A stretch of 64,000 nt of DNA from Halocaridina rubra. Lineage: Eukaryota > Arthropoda > Malacostraca > Decapoda > Atyidae. Numbering within the stretch: position 1 is the stretch's first letter; each line of letters opens with the position of its first letter. Positions 53,693-64,000 of the stretch are shown piece by piece. Where the stretch lies: positions 112,001-176,000 of the forward strand of contig JAXCGZ010009454.1 of NCBI GenBank assembly GCA_037179515.1, read 5' to 3'. The position numbers and the translations under genes were made by a program. The notes below the pieces were generated by a model that worked only from the letters and a program-made list of their open reading frames with translations, did no database searches and was not told the origin of the DNA.

Positions 53693-55958
53693 GAAGACTT
53701 GGGAATGAATGTGAGTATGGTGTTGATGGGAAATTTGAATGCTAGAATAGGGAATGAGCCAGTGGATAGTGTAATTGGGAAGTATGGAGTACCTGGTAGG
53801 AATTAGAGTGGAGAAAAAATGATAGAAATGTGTATTGAGAGAACGATGTTGATATCTAATACTGTATTTAAAAAGAAGGATGTGTGGAAGTACACATGGG
53901 TCAGAGTTGATTATGGAATAGTAGTTGACAGAGCATTAATGGAGTATGTTGTGGTGAACAGGAGGGTTAGTGGAAAAGTATTGGATGTGAATGTACTGAT
54001 AGGAGCTAGTGGTGGAATATCTAATCATTATTTAGTGGAAAGTAGAGTGAGAGAAAAGTGGAGAAAGAGGAGGAGCGAGAGAGGAAGATAGGTGCTAAAA
54101 GTGAATGAATAGTATAAGAAAGAAAGAGACTGTGAGTATAAGGCTAGTGAGAGGGAAAGTGGAGTAGGGAGTAGAAGAAGAATGGGGGTGCTTCAAGGAG
54201 GAAGTTATAAAATTATGCCGAGGCAATGTGTGGACGGAGACTAACTGGAGGAAGTAAAAGGAATGGTAGTTAATGGGGGAATGAGCAGGCGAGTGCAGTA
54301 GTGGCTGAAAAGAAGCAGGCTTTTGAGGTATGGTTGCAGGTAAGTAATGTAGAGGTGTATAAAAGGTATTGTGCAAAGAGGAGGTTAGCAAAGCACATGG
54401 TGAAGGAGGCAAAGAGAGAAGCAGATGTTAGGTGGAGCAGATGCTTGTCTGAGAATTTTGAAAGGAATAAAAAGATGTTTCGAAAGGAAGTGAAAAGAGC
54501 GAGAAAAGGTGTGTGTGGTAGGGAGGAGATGGTGAAATGAGCACATGGGCAATTGATAGTAGATGAAATAAAGGTGAGAAGATAGATGGGCTGAATATTT
54601 CAAGAATCTGCTAAATAAGGAAGAAGATAGAGAGGCAGAGATTGTGGCTGTGGGAAACAAATGGAGAATGAGAATGACAGAGATATTACAAAAGAGGAGG
54701 TACATTTGGCATATAGAGCAATGAAAGCAGGTAAAGCACCAGGGATCGATGGGTGTCATGTTGAGTGCTTGTAAAAAGGTGGGGAGGCATTAGTAGCATG
54801 GATGGTTAGGTTGTTGAAAGTACGTTTCAGGAAAGGGAGGATCCCAGTTGACTGAAGGAGTACATATGTAGTTCCATTTTACATAGGGAAAGAAGATAAA
54901 TATAAGTGTAGTAGTTTTAGAGGAAATAGTTTGTTGAGTATAGTCGATAAGGTATGTGGAAGAGTGTTAATCAAGAGAATTAGGAATGGTACTGGAGGAA
55001 TTAATTTGTTGAGTGTAGTTGGTAAGGTATATGGAAGAGTATTAATTGAGAGAGTTAGTTAGGAGAGGTACTAAGAGACTGACTGGGGAAGAACAATGTG
55101 GGTTCAGGAGAGGAAGAGAATGTGTGGATCAGGTATTTGCACTAAGACAAGTGTGTGTGAGAAGTTCTTGGAGAAAGGTAGGGACACTCTTTGGGCTTTT
55201 ATGGACTTTGAGAATGCGTATGACAGGGTAGATAGAGATGGGTTGTGGAGTGTGTTGTGACTGTATGGAATAAATGGAAGTTTGTTGAATGCGGTTAAGA
55301 GTTTTTACATGAATAGTAGAGTATGTGTGAGAGTTGGGAAAGGTATGAGTGATTGGTTTGAGGTGAATGTAGGGTTACGTCAAGGTTGTGTAATGTCGCC
55401 ATGGTTATTTTATGTGTACATGGATGGAGTGGTAATAGAAGTACAGGAAAGAGTATTAGACAATGGCTTGGAATTAGTGGGTGAGGATGGAAGGTTGTGG
55501 AGCTGAATCAGTTGCTATTTGTAGATGATACTGTACTGGTGGCAGATACTGAGAATGAATTGAATCATTTGGTGACTGAGTTTGTTAGTGTGTGAAAGAA
55601 GGAAGCTGCATGTGAATACTGGTAAAAGCAAAGTCATGTGATGCCCGAGGAGTGTTAATGTTAACAGATAGAATATAGGAGTGAATGGGGAGTAGCTTGA
55701 AGATGTTGAAAGTTTCAAGTATCTGGGGGTCGCATGTAAGGAGTGGACAAGTGGATGTAAAGGTAAATCACAGAGTGGACTGTCTAGGTGAGTTGAAAAG
55801 TGTAATGAGAAATAGATATTTGGGAATGAATGCAAAGAAAAGGATATATGAAGGTGTGATTGTGCCGACATGCATAGTATGGAGCAGAGACTTAAAATGC
55901 AAGAGAGGATGAAAGGAACAAGTTGAATGTAACAGAGATGAGGTGTTTGAGAAGTATG
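53693..55958 (+). pseudogene. RTE-like element, plus copy: endonuclease end and reverse transcriptase
   Basis: Blocks in order: VLMGNLNARIG (GDFN-type motif, D replaced by N), GGISNHYLVESRVRE (SDH box with D to N), AYRAMKAGKAPGIDG (about 54710), RLTGEEQCGFRRGRECVDQV (55080), AFMDFENAYDRVDRDGLW with the first RT aspartate (55195), NVGLRQGCVMSPWLFYVYMD (55370), LFVDDTVLVADTENELN with the FVDD catalytic box (55517). Many stops and slips. The order matches APE-type non-LTR polyproteins. It is interrupted at 55958 by BEL-2 and continues at 61794. Confidence 0.8.
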
Positions 55959-57235
55959 TGTCTTGAATATATTTCAAGATAGTTTATTTGTACGTACATT
56001 ATGTAAGTGTTCTTTTGCATGATAGTTTCGTTTATTGTAACATAAGTGCATGTATGTATACTTTTAGACATAGTATGTATACTATTCATTTCTATTAAGT
56101 ATACACATATATCTGTATGTATAATGTGTAGTTTATTATTGAGGCTGGCTGTAGAAGATGGAGAAAGGAATGTGAGTCGCTAATGGATTTTAGCCATTAA
56201 CCTTTAATCTCCTTGATAACGCTTAATACATTGCCTGTTTGAATAAAGAACCGTTGTAAGCAAGTCATGACTCAAATTAGTTTTAGTACCAAGGACTCAT
56301 ACAAATGATGGAAGTTTTGTGAGACTTTCTTACAAAAAGTTTGTTGTCCTCGTGAGATGCTACGAGACACTCATGTTTAGGATGTGTGAAATTGGTCGTA
56401 GCTGAGATTTATGAAATACATTTGCTATTGTGATTATTAACGGTGCATATACATTATTAATGATTAATTACTTGTACTCGTGATATGCTAAGAGACACTC
56501 ATGTTTACCGTGATTATTGACGGAGCTGATAAGTTTGATAATGAGTAATTAGTTGTCCTCGTGTGATACTAAGAGACACTCAAGTAGAAGAACCTGGTAG
56601 AGATCCTTAGATCAGAAGATATTTGAGTTTGATACGGAGTCCCGTGATTACTGACGACATTTGGGTGTCCGTATAGATGAGTACAGGTTGAACTTATTTC
56701 TAACAATGTTTATAACTACATGTGAGGGACAGCATTAGCTCATTTAATTAAACACTTGTAGATAGAATGTATGTTGGAAGCTTTATTTTTCTGTATGAGG
56801 AAGTTTTAAGGTGAGGAGAATTTATTTAATAATGCCCATATCAGCAGTTCACAAACCCCCTTATAAAATATTTGCATTTATGTCTATGCATGTAATGTTA
56901 ACTACATTTTATTGTTTCGGTTTTACGTCACGAACTCCCTTATCAACTAAGGGCTAGGACGGTTGCCTTCTTGCGAAGGACTTGTTTTGGCAGATGTAAT
57001 CGTTACCCTGAGTGTATGCTCTTACTAACCTCAGTCCGTGATGAGGCGCGAACCCTCGACCTGCCGCCTCAGAGTCGCAGACGCTACCATTTTGCCACGG
57101 AGACTACGTTAACTACATTTGGTAGAGGATTTAATTTTAATATCGTCTGTAGGCCTCTACCAAAGCTCTGTTAGGATTTTCAAATTTAGGAAGTTATAAG
57201 ATTGAAGGTTAATAACACATAGGAAATCCTCCACA
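55959..57235 (+). repeat. BEL-2 5' LTR, enlarged by a SINE
   Basis: 1,277 bp including the SINE at 56910-57107. Without it and its duplication the length is about 1,066 bp. Confidence 0.85.
56910..57107 (-). mobile_element. tRNA-derived SINE in the BEL-2 5' LTR
   Basis: Flanked by a 13-bp duplication GTTAACTACATTT (56897-56909 and 57108-57120). On the minus strand it has an A-box-like TGGCAAAATGGTAGCG, a B box GGGTTCGCGCC and the tail with CAAGTCCTTCGCAAGAAGGC. Length about 198 bp. Confidence 0.85.
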
Positions 57236-57961
57236 GCTTTTGGTCCTTTGAACCAGATGAGAATTGGTGTGGTAATGGTGAAGCTAATGTACATTTCAGA
57301 TAAACTCCCGCTTTATAAGAAGTTAGTGTGAAACTCTACGGTTAAAACCGTCCATATTTCAGCGGAAAAAAAATACTGCAAACATAATTTGAAATTTAAG
57401 TGGTTGTTGAAATAAATAAGAGTATCCTTTTCCCGCATGGATAAAGTGGTTCTCTCTTTGTGGAACCGAAATATACTTTCATAGTTGAGCATCCGCTAAG
57501 TAAATTGAAAATTAGTACCCAAATTTGGCTGGGTGAACTGTGGTTTTTAGGAATTTGGGTGTTTACATATTTCCCATTTAACGATGTCTAGAATGTAGTA
57601 TTGATTCCTTTGTTTACGTAAATAAACAGAAGGTAGTGACCCACCTACTGGTAGGTGCACAGTGTCATTTATTAAAGGAACAGTGTGGTGTACATTACAC
57701 TTTCCATTTACTGTTGCAGACTTAACAGTGTCGTTTAATTGATGAATAGTGTGTTTTACACTTAATGGATTGGCATCAATATTGACGAAATTGAATAACT
57801 GTTATTATCTTGAAATTTTGGAAGATTGTCATTTGTTACTCTTTAGAAGAGTGAATGTTTGTTACATTGTGGGTATATAAAGAAGATCGTGGTTTCTTTG
57901 ATAAAATATTTAAATCAACTATTTGTTTGTTGTTCTCTTATGTTCTATTTGCTTTCTCAAT

Positions 57962-59320
57962 ATGTCGGTTTAACATGAAGCATTACAACGTCTTCGGGAA
58001 TTGGTTCAATGTGATTGTGTTCAGTGTCAAACAGAACTTGCCAAAGATGATGATGAGAATCTTGTTTTACTTATGTTGAAAGATGTCGTCATACTCTAAC
58101 TGAAAGATTTGGAAGATATGATAGGAAATATGAAGAATATGTCGTGAATAAGCTCCTTAAAAGGGATTCGGAAGAGAAAGATATAGAACCTGACAATGTA
58201 GCTAAAACAGCTTAGCTGTCCTAGAGCGGATTCGTAAGTTAGGAACTATGAAGAGTACTGGAGCTCCTAGTTTCGAGAGTTCAAGCCTCCCCAGTGGACA
58301 ACTCACACCTAGATTTCCTGAAGTAAAAATACCACAGTTCTCTGGAAACTACGATGAATGGAACAAGTTTTGGGATGCGTTTGATAGTTTAGTATCTATT
58401 ACATCTATGCCAACTATGACAAAGTTTACCATCTTAAGAAAGGCCCTTAAAGGAGATGCAAAAAATGCCATAAAGGGATATCCTGTTGCTAGTGAGAGTT
58501 ATGATAAATGCATTCAACAGCTACAAGCTGTTTATGCCAGCAAGGATAGGATTGTACGAAATTTAATGAGGAAATTGGTTAAATACCAACTCCCTCTTCT
58601 AATTATTCATCACTTTTTAAGTTCAAGCAGGAAGTAGAAGCCATTACTTGAAGTCTGAAAAATTATAGAGACATGAAGAACACTGCTTGGGTGTTTTAAA
58701 AACTTATGATAATGAAATTACCAGATGTAGAGAACTGGATTAGCATGAAAATAGACAAAATATCCTTCCTTTGAACACACTTGAAGGAACATGGAAAAAT
58801 ATATATATCATATAGAAGGCAACAACACTAAAGGTAACACAAAGGGAGAGACCCAAACCTCCCAGAAGGATGAGACCAAGTCCTATAAAAAGAGTGTAAG
58901 TAGTTATGGTGCGGTTGCAAAAAGAGTAAATAGTAAAACAGAATGTATATTCTGTGGTTGGCAAGGTCAAATGTCTGCGCAGTGTAATAAAGTAGTAAGC
59001 ATAAATGAACGCAGAGACAAACTGAGAGACAGTAACAAATGTATGAGATGTACTCAGTCTGGGCATTATGCAAATAAATGTTACACTCAGTTAAACTGTA
59101 ACAAGTGTTACAGTTTTGTAGAAGGTTTGAAGAACCTACATTTCTGAATGAACAGTCAGAAAATGGTTCAAAATTAATAGATGAGCCAAGCAATGAGCAG
59201 GAACATTCTGACTCAGAAAAGGACCAGAAACATGTTGGTGTGATGACTATAAATGCAATACAAAGTAAATGGTGAACCAAGTTTACCTGCATGTGCTCTG
59301 CCTACTGCCAGTGGAAAAAT
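57962..59320 (+). pseudogene. BEL-2 gag, decayed
   Basis: Starts ATG TCG GTT TAA, so it stops at codon 4. Downstream blocks FPEVKIPQFSGNYDEW and TILRKALKGDAKNAIKGYP (58248-58637), then CIFCGWQGQMSAQC and CMRCTQSGHYANKC knuckles (58791-59147), are homologous to BEL-1 gag. At least five frame breaks. Confidence 0.85.
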
Positions 59321-60492
59321 AAGCATCTCAAAGGGAAACCTCTGGGTAAACACTAGGTTATTGTTTGATACAGGTTCCCAGTGTTCCTTTATAACTAGGG
59401 AATTAGCTGGAAGGCTTAAATGAAGCCCAGTAGATGAAGTGTCTCATGGCATTGATGTCTTTTGTTCTGAAACGAAGAAAGGAAGTTTTCCTGTTGTATA
59501 TGTAGTTTTTAAATTGGGGAAAAGAAGAGTCAGAGTTAAATTACTCGTGGGATGTTTATACTTTTGATGGAAACCCTGGGTGGTGTCATGTTGTATGGTC
59601 ATATTTCTCATGATACTCAACATGAATCCAGTAATGTGTAAAGCCAAATTGTTATGCGAGTAGGAACACAGTTTTTGCCTGCTTCTATTCAAGAGTTGAA
59701 TGAAGAGGCCATAGAGCCAGTCAATAAGTTGTTGATTGAGGAGGCAATAGAGCCTGTTAATAAGTTGCTGATTGCAGAGGTTATAGAGCCTGTTAATAAG
59801 TTGTTGATTGAAGAGGCCATAGAGCCTGTTAATAAGTTGTGGGAGCCAGAGAGAACTGGAGTAAATAAGCAAGAAGTGCATTAAGAAGATAAAACTACAC
59901 TTGGAGGTTTTACAGATTCTGTTCCCAGGAGGCCTATCAACACTCCTCTCCCACACAATTTTCAGAGCGCCTTTGGACAAATGAAGCCACTAGTAGAACA
60001 GTTAGAGGAGATATTGGAGAATCTTCATGTAGATAATTTGTTGGATGTTTGCACCAGTGAAGAGAAACAGTTTGATATATCCAATACTGCAGATGTAGAG
60101 TGAGCAAGGGCCAGAATATCACTGCAAGCATGGAATTCCAACAATGCAAGACTCTAGATCTCCTAACATATCAATCTTTAGTTTAATCCGGACTATTAAT
60201 ACAGAATAGTTGTCGCTAAAAGGTCTGAAGGCTAGAGATGAAGTTAAATGCTGACCAAACAGAATCTTCTATCACTGGTGGGTATAGTTTTTGACCCCTT
60301 AGGTCTAATTTCACCCTTGCTAAGAAGAGGAAAAATTCTTATTCAGAGAGCCTGGTCTGAAAAGATTTCATGAGAAGATCTGTTATCAGAAGTATACAAA
60401 GAGGAATCATCAAATTATGAAAGACTGAACATCAAGCTGCCCAAAAGGTTGAAGAATTGTGGGCATGCTTAATCACTGATGATAAATTGTAG
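59321..60492 (+). pseudogene. BEL-2 protease and truncated pol, decayed
   Basis: LFDTGSQCSFITREL protease motif, then four consecutive 11-residue repeats of the EAIEPVNKLLI type (59700-59850; BEL-1 has three). Then VNVSIF-like remnants and DPLGLISPLLRRGKILIQRAW with frame slips. It ends at the same DDKL stop as BEL-1 and lacks the same RT and integrase parts. Confidence 0.8.
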
Positions 60493-60539
60493 CACTGATG
60501 GGGACATCCCCCTTTTTTCTTTTTTGGAGGGACCCAATA

Positions 60540-61793
60540 TGTCTTGAATATATTTCAAGACAGTTTATTTCTACGTACATTATGTAAGTGTTGTTTTGCA
60601 TGATAGTATCGTTTATTGTAACATAAGTGCATGTTTGTATACTTTTAGACTTAGTATGTATACTATTCATTTCTAGCAAGTATACACGTATATTCATATG
60701 TATAATGTGTAGTTTATTATGGAGGCTGGCTGTAGAAGACGGAGAAAGGAACGTGAGTCGCTAATGGATTTTAGCCATTAACCTTTAACCTCTTTGATAA
60801 TGCTTATTACATTGCCTGTTTGAACAGAGAACTGTTGTAAGTAAGCCATAACTCAAGTTAGTCCTAGTACCAAGAACTCCTACAAACGATGGGAGTTTTG
60901 TGAGACTTTCTTACAAAAAGTCTGTTGTCCTTGTGAGATGTTACCAGACACTCATGTTTAGGATGTGTGAAATCGGTCGTAGCTGAAATTTATGAAATAC
61001 ATTTGCTACCGTGATTATTGATGGTGCATATACATTTAATAATAAATACTTAGTTGAACTCATGAGATGCTATGAGTAGTCACCGTGGCTCAAGCGGTAG
61101 CGTCCGCAACTCTGAGGCGTCAGGTCGAGGGTTCGTGCCCCGTCACGGTCTGAGGTTAGCAAGGGCATGCTCTCAGGGTAATGATTACATCTGCCAAAAC
61201 AAGTCCTTCGCAAGAAGGCAACCGTCCTAGCCCTTGGTAGAGAAGGGAGTCCGTGACGTAAAAACCAGAACAGTGAGATGCTAGGAGACACTCATGTTTA
61301 CCATTATTATTGACGGAGCTTATAAGTTTGATAATGAGTAATTAGTTGTCCTCGTGAGATACTACGAGACACTCAAGTAGAGATCCGTGGATCAGAAGAT
61401 ATTTGAGTTTGATTCGGAGTCCCGTGATTGCTGACGACATTTGGGAGTACATATTTAACTTATTTCTAATAATGTTTATAACTACGTGTGAGGGACAGAA
61501 TTAACTCATTTAATAAAACACTCATGGGTAGAATGTATGTTGGAAAATATATTATTCTGTGTGAGGAAGTGTTAATTTAAGTTGAGGAGAATTTATTTAA
61601 TAATTCACATATCAGCAGTTTACAGACCCCCTTATAAAATATTTGCATGTATGTCTTTGCATGTAATATTAACTATATTTTATTGGTAGAGAATATAATT
61701 TTAATATCGTTTGTAGGCCTCTACCGTGTTAGGATTTCCGAAGTTAGGGGGTTATAAGATTAAAGGTTAATAACACTTAGGAAATCCTCCACA
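60540..61793 (+). repeat. BEL-2 3' LTR, enlarged by a SINE
   Basis: 1,254 bp including the SINE at 61073-61273. Confidence 0.85.
61073..61273 (+). mobile_element. tRNA-derived SINE in the BEL-2 3' LTR
   Basis: Flanked by TGAGATGCTA (61063-61072 and 61274-61283). The tRNA-like head at 61082-61149 has a pairing acceptor stem ACCGTGG / TCACGGT (6 of 7 pairs), an A-box-like TGGCTCAAGCGGTAGCG and a B box GGGTTCGTGCC. The tail is shared with 56910-57107 and 17352-17434. Confidence 0.85.
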
Positions 61794-62165
61794 GTATGGT
61801 TGGTGTATCTAGAATAAATAGAGTAAGAAATGAGGATGTCTTAAAGAAAATGGGTGTTGAAAGGAAGCTGTCAGATAGGCTAGATCAGAGTGTGTTGAGT
61901 TGATTTGGACACATGGAAAAGATGAGTGATAAATATTGAAAAAGAGTGTGGAGTGCAGAAGTAATTGGAGTTAGGTCAAGAGGGAGACCTAGAAAAAATG
62001 GATGGATGGTGTGAAAAGGGAACTGAATGCACGTGGCATGTCAGTGGAACAGGGAAGTGTGTGTGTAAGAGAGACAGGAATGAGAGGAGGAAGCTTGTGC
62101 ATAGATGATGTGGGCCAAAGGGATATCTTGCACCTGCTAGTTCAGTGAACTCTCATGGAAGGGTG
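61794..62165 (+). pseudogene. RTE-like element, C-terminal end after BEL-2
   Basis: Continues the interrupted polyprotein: GVSRINRVRNEDVLKKMGV, FGHMEKMSDKY, RSRGRPRKKWMDGVKRELNA and GPKGYLAPASSVN. The GRPRKKWMD signature marks the C-terminus. A few stops. Confidence 0.72.
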
Positions 62166-62396
62166 TGAGGGGAGTTGCCATGTGATGAAGCGGTGGCTGT
62201 AAACCAGCTGCAGCTGTCGGGCCTCGTTGTATAATATACTTGCCGGCCTACTTTGTGGGTGACCCAAGCTGGGTGTAAGTGGGGGAGATGAGCCAAACCT
62301 TTATCCCCAAGGAGCTGAGAGGAGTGGTTGAGGTATGTGTAGATCGTAGTGAATGCACATTTCTTGGCTCAGCCACCCCCTTACAACAGGGAATGA

Positions 62397-62399
<3 letters not shown>
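62166..62399 (+). other. Likely 3' UTR of the RTE-like element and left edge of unit 3
   Basis: GC-richer than the surroundings (CTGTCGGGCCTCGTTG). From about 62335 it matches 11700-11762 (CTTGGCTCAGCCACCCCC). Confidence 0.5.

Positions 62400-62477
<78 letters not shown>
62400..62477. repeat. (TA)n microsatellite of unit 3
   Basis: About 78 bp; here the left palindrome arm is missing. Confidence 0.95.
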
Positions 62478-62480
<3 letters not shown>

Positions 62481-63100
62481 TGTGTGTGTGTTTATTAATT
62501 TATATTGCTTCATTTAATGTCAGTCACCTAATCCCAAATATTTTTCCTTTATCTTAATATTGCTATATCCGGAAACAACCTTCACATGTTAAAGGTGGGC
62601 TTAACATATAGTAGAAACGTCAATATTAAATACTCTTAATTACATTTAAATAATATACCTATTGTAATGTACTTTTAAAAAAATTGTGCATGTTTCATTG
62701 TTTTGTCTGGTAACCCTGACTGCTTAGTATAACATTTTCCTGTGGTATTACTGCAAGTCTCTTGAAGGTGCAACTACAGTACTCATATTGTAACTTGGCT
62801 CTGGCATTTCAATGCAATTTGTTGATTCGACTCGTTGTTACTGTTGGGTATTTGGTTAAACCATTTAATGCTACCATAAAAAATAGTTTCTTTTGTTGTT
62901 ATTGACGAGATTCTTGTCCATGGTTACCATAATCGGTAGAATTTCCTCACTACCAACCTCCTGTGAGACGTCAAAGAAGAAGGGGAGTAGAGGGGAGAAT
63001 AAATTCTCCCCAAACTGTTTTCCTTTTTTGATGGCTACCCCCCCAATTAAAGGGGGAAACAGCCAAGGTATATGTATGTATGTATGTTCCTTTCCTTTAG

Positions 63101-63244
63101 AATATAGTAAAAGTACCAATGAGTCGACCAAGCATTGTGTTGCTGTCCATTACACAGAAGAACAAGAAGATTTTGTAGTCACAGAGAGAGCAGTATAGAG
63201 CTGGAAGCACAGGCGCCGTAGCAGCCTTCATCCAGGACTTGTCT
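63101..63244 (+). other. Candidate 144-bp leader exon of zinc-finger unit 3
   Basis: Same splice-like borders (CCTTTCCTTTAG, GTAAGAATC) and the same length as in units 1 and 2. Confidence 0.38.
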
Positions 63245-64000
63245 GTAAGAATCTAGTGTGACTTCGCTAGGACCGTCATTTTTTTTTTTCAAATGGGAAC
63301 AAGATGTCAATGACGTCAGTTAATATAACTTTACATTGGTTTGCAACAAAATGTTACATTCTCGCGAAAATCCAAACGAATTAAGAAAATAGCAATAAAT
63401 ATATGTCAGATTATATAAATTATAAAATCATATCAAGAGGTAAAAGTTTTTTAATATTGTGTTTAATTTTTGTTCACTTGTACATGGGGTCTTCGTTGTT
63501 TTGAAAGGGTATACAGGAGGTATTTATGAGCTAAATTTTCTTTATTTTTTTCTTGTTACATTAGCATCAGTGAATATGTATACTATACTTGCTGTTAAAA
63601 AGTTCAACAATCAAGTATTCTTATAGTATTGAGAGATTTTCCGGGGTTGCTTTTAAGGGTTTATACGGGTCAAGGTCTTATTTAAAAGGCATTTTCGATA
63701 TGCTGAGTATAGGAAAGTAAGTTGAAATATATACTATATATTCAAATATATTTCTGAACACATTATGCCAGAAACCACAAAAACCATCTTGGTGGCAACA
63801 TTGCTCAAGGCAGCAGGTCCTCTCCTCTCCCTTTCTTTCTGTATCTCTTACTGTATCAGATATAATTTTAGAGTTGGAGGTGGTGTATGCTTCTTTCACT
63901 ATCCTTCAGTCACCTTGTATGATATCCATGTATATGAGAATGAAAAGTTTTCTCCTAAGCTCCAGAATTTTTTTTTTAAAGCTAAATGTGTGCAAAGTAT

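Larger units (their letters stand above)
55959..61793 (+). mobile_element. BEL/Pao element BEL-2 inserted in the RTE-like element
   Basis: 5-bp target duplication GTATG (55954-55958 and 61794-61798). LTRs TGTCTTGAAT…CCTCCACA, each with its own SINE insertion. The gag and pol remnants are collinear with BEL-1, including the same missing RT core and integrase, but carry many stops and indels. It is older than BEL-1 and has no Gypsy insertion. Confidence 0.9.
62335..64000 (+). repeat. Zinc-finger duplication unit 3, truncated by the window edge
   Basis: Collinear with 12138-13520 and 27145-28520: candidate exon, intron and 3' part. It has its own insertions at about 62951-63087 and 63315-63345. 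The coding exon would lie a few hundred bases beyond the window end. Confidence 0.85.

Noticed and set aside
62893..63198. 101-codon frame across the candidate leader exon of unit 3
   Set aside because: In units 1 and 2 the same frame is closed by a stop just upstream, and its 5' half in unit 3 comes from a unit-specific insertion.

Overview
This 64-kb window looks like nuclear DNA of an arthropod, most probably a decapod crustacean. The grounds are very long and frequent (TA)n arrays (about 20), pogo/Tigger transposons, CR1-, RTE- and Jockey-like non-LTR elements, BEL/Pao and Gypsy LTR elements, tRNA-derived repeats and eukaryotic C2H2 zinc-finger genes. The taxon is inferred from repeat style only; no species-diagnostic gene is present. 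The only convincing host protein genes are two near-identical C2H2 zinc-finger genes (14122-15351 and 29529-30758), plus a decayed third relative (32858-33300). Nearly everything else is mobile or tandemly repeated DNA. For convenience the pogo/Tigger families are called Tigger-A to Tigger-D here; these are local labels.

Layout. 1-1.9 kb: Tigger-A copy (minus). 2.0-4.35 kb: 277-bp tRNA-derived satellite with an internal inversion. 4.5-7.6 kb: decayed RT fragment and Tigger-D (minus). 8.0-9.2 kb: foldback element with Tigger-A ends. 9.3-11.7 kb: CR1-like element (minus). 11.8-15.7 kb: zinc-finger unit 1. 15.7-17.05 kb: CR1 fragment and second satellite array (273 bp). 17.15-31.1 kb: zinc-finger unit 2, split by a BEL/Pao element (17450-26949) that itself contains a Gypsy element (20630-24546). 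31.5-33.3 kb: Tigger-C joined to the zinc-finger pseudogene. 33.5-41.1 kb: three Tigger-A elements, the last holding a nearly complete Tigger-B and an exon-like passenger. 41.2-43.6 kb: third satellite array. 43.7-47.95 kb: Tigger-C elements, one split by a Jockey-like retroposon. 47.96-49.06 kb: second foldback element. 49.4-50.8 kb: unclassified TIR element. 51.5-62.2 kb: RTE-like elements broken by a CR1 fragment and by a second BEL/Pao copy (55959-61793) with a SINE in each LTR. 62.3-64 kb: start of zinc-finger unit 3.

How the parts relate. The zinc-finger locus has been duplicated as a multi-kilobase unit carrying a conserved 144-bp candidate leader exon, an intron with a (TA)n tract and a single coding exon. 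Transposons inserted after the duplication. The most informative observations are these: two BEL/Pao copies with different target-site duplications share the same internal pol loss, which implies a gag-retaining non-autonomous family; the Gypsy copy has near-identical LTRs but lacks protease and the RT core in an otherwise open 1,020-codon frame; Tigger ends abut (TA)n arrays again and again; and Tigger-A ends enclose captured retroposon tails and an exon-like segment. All coordinates and motifs were read by eye. Family names rest on motif recognition, not on database searches.
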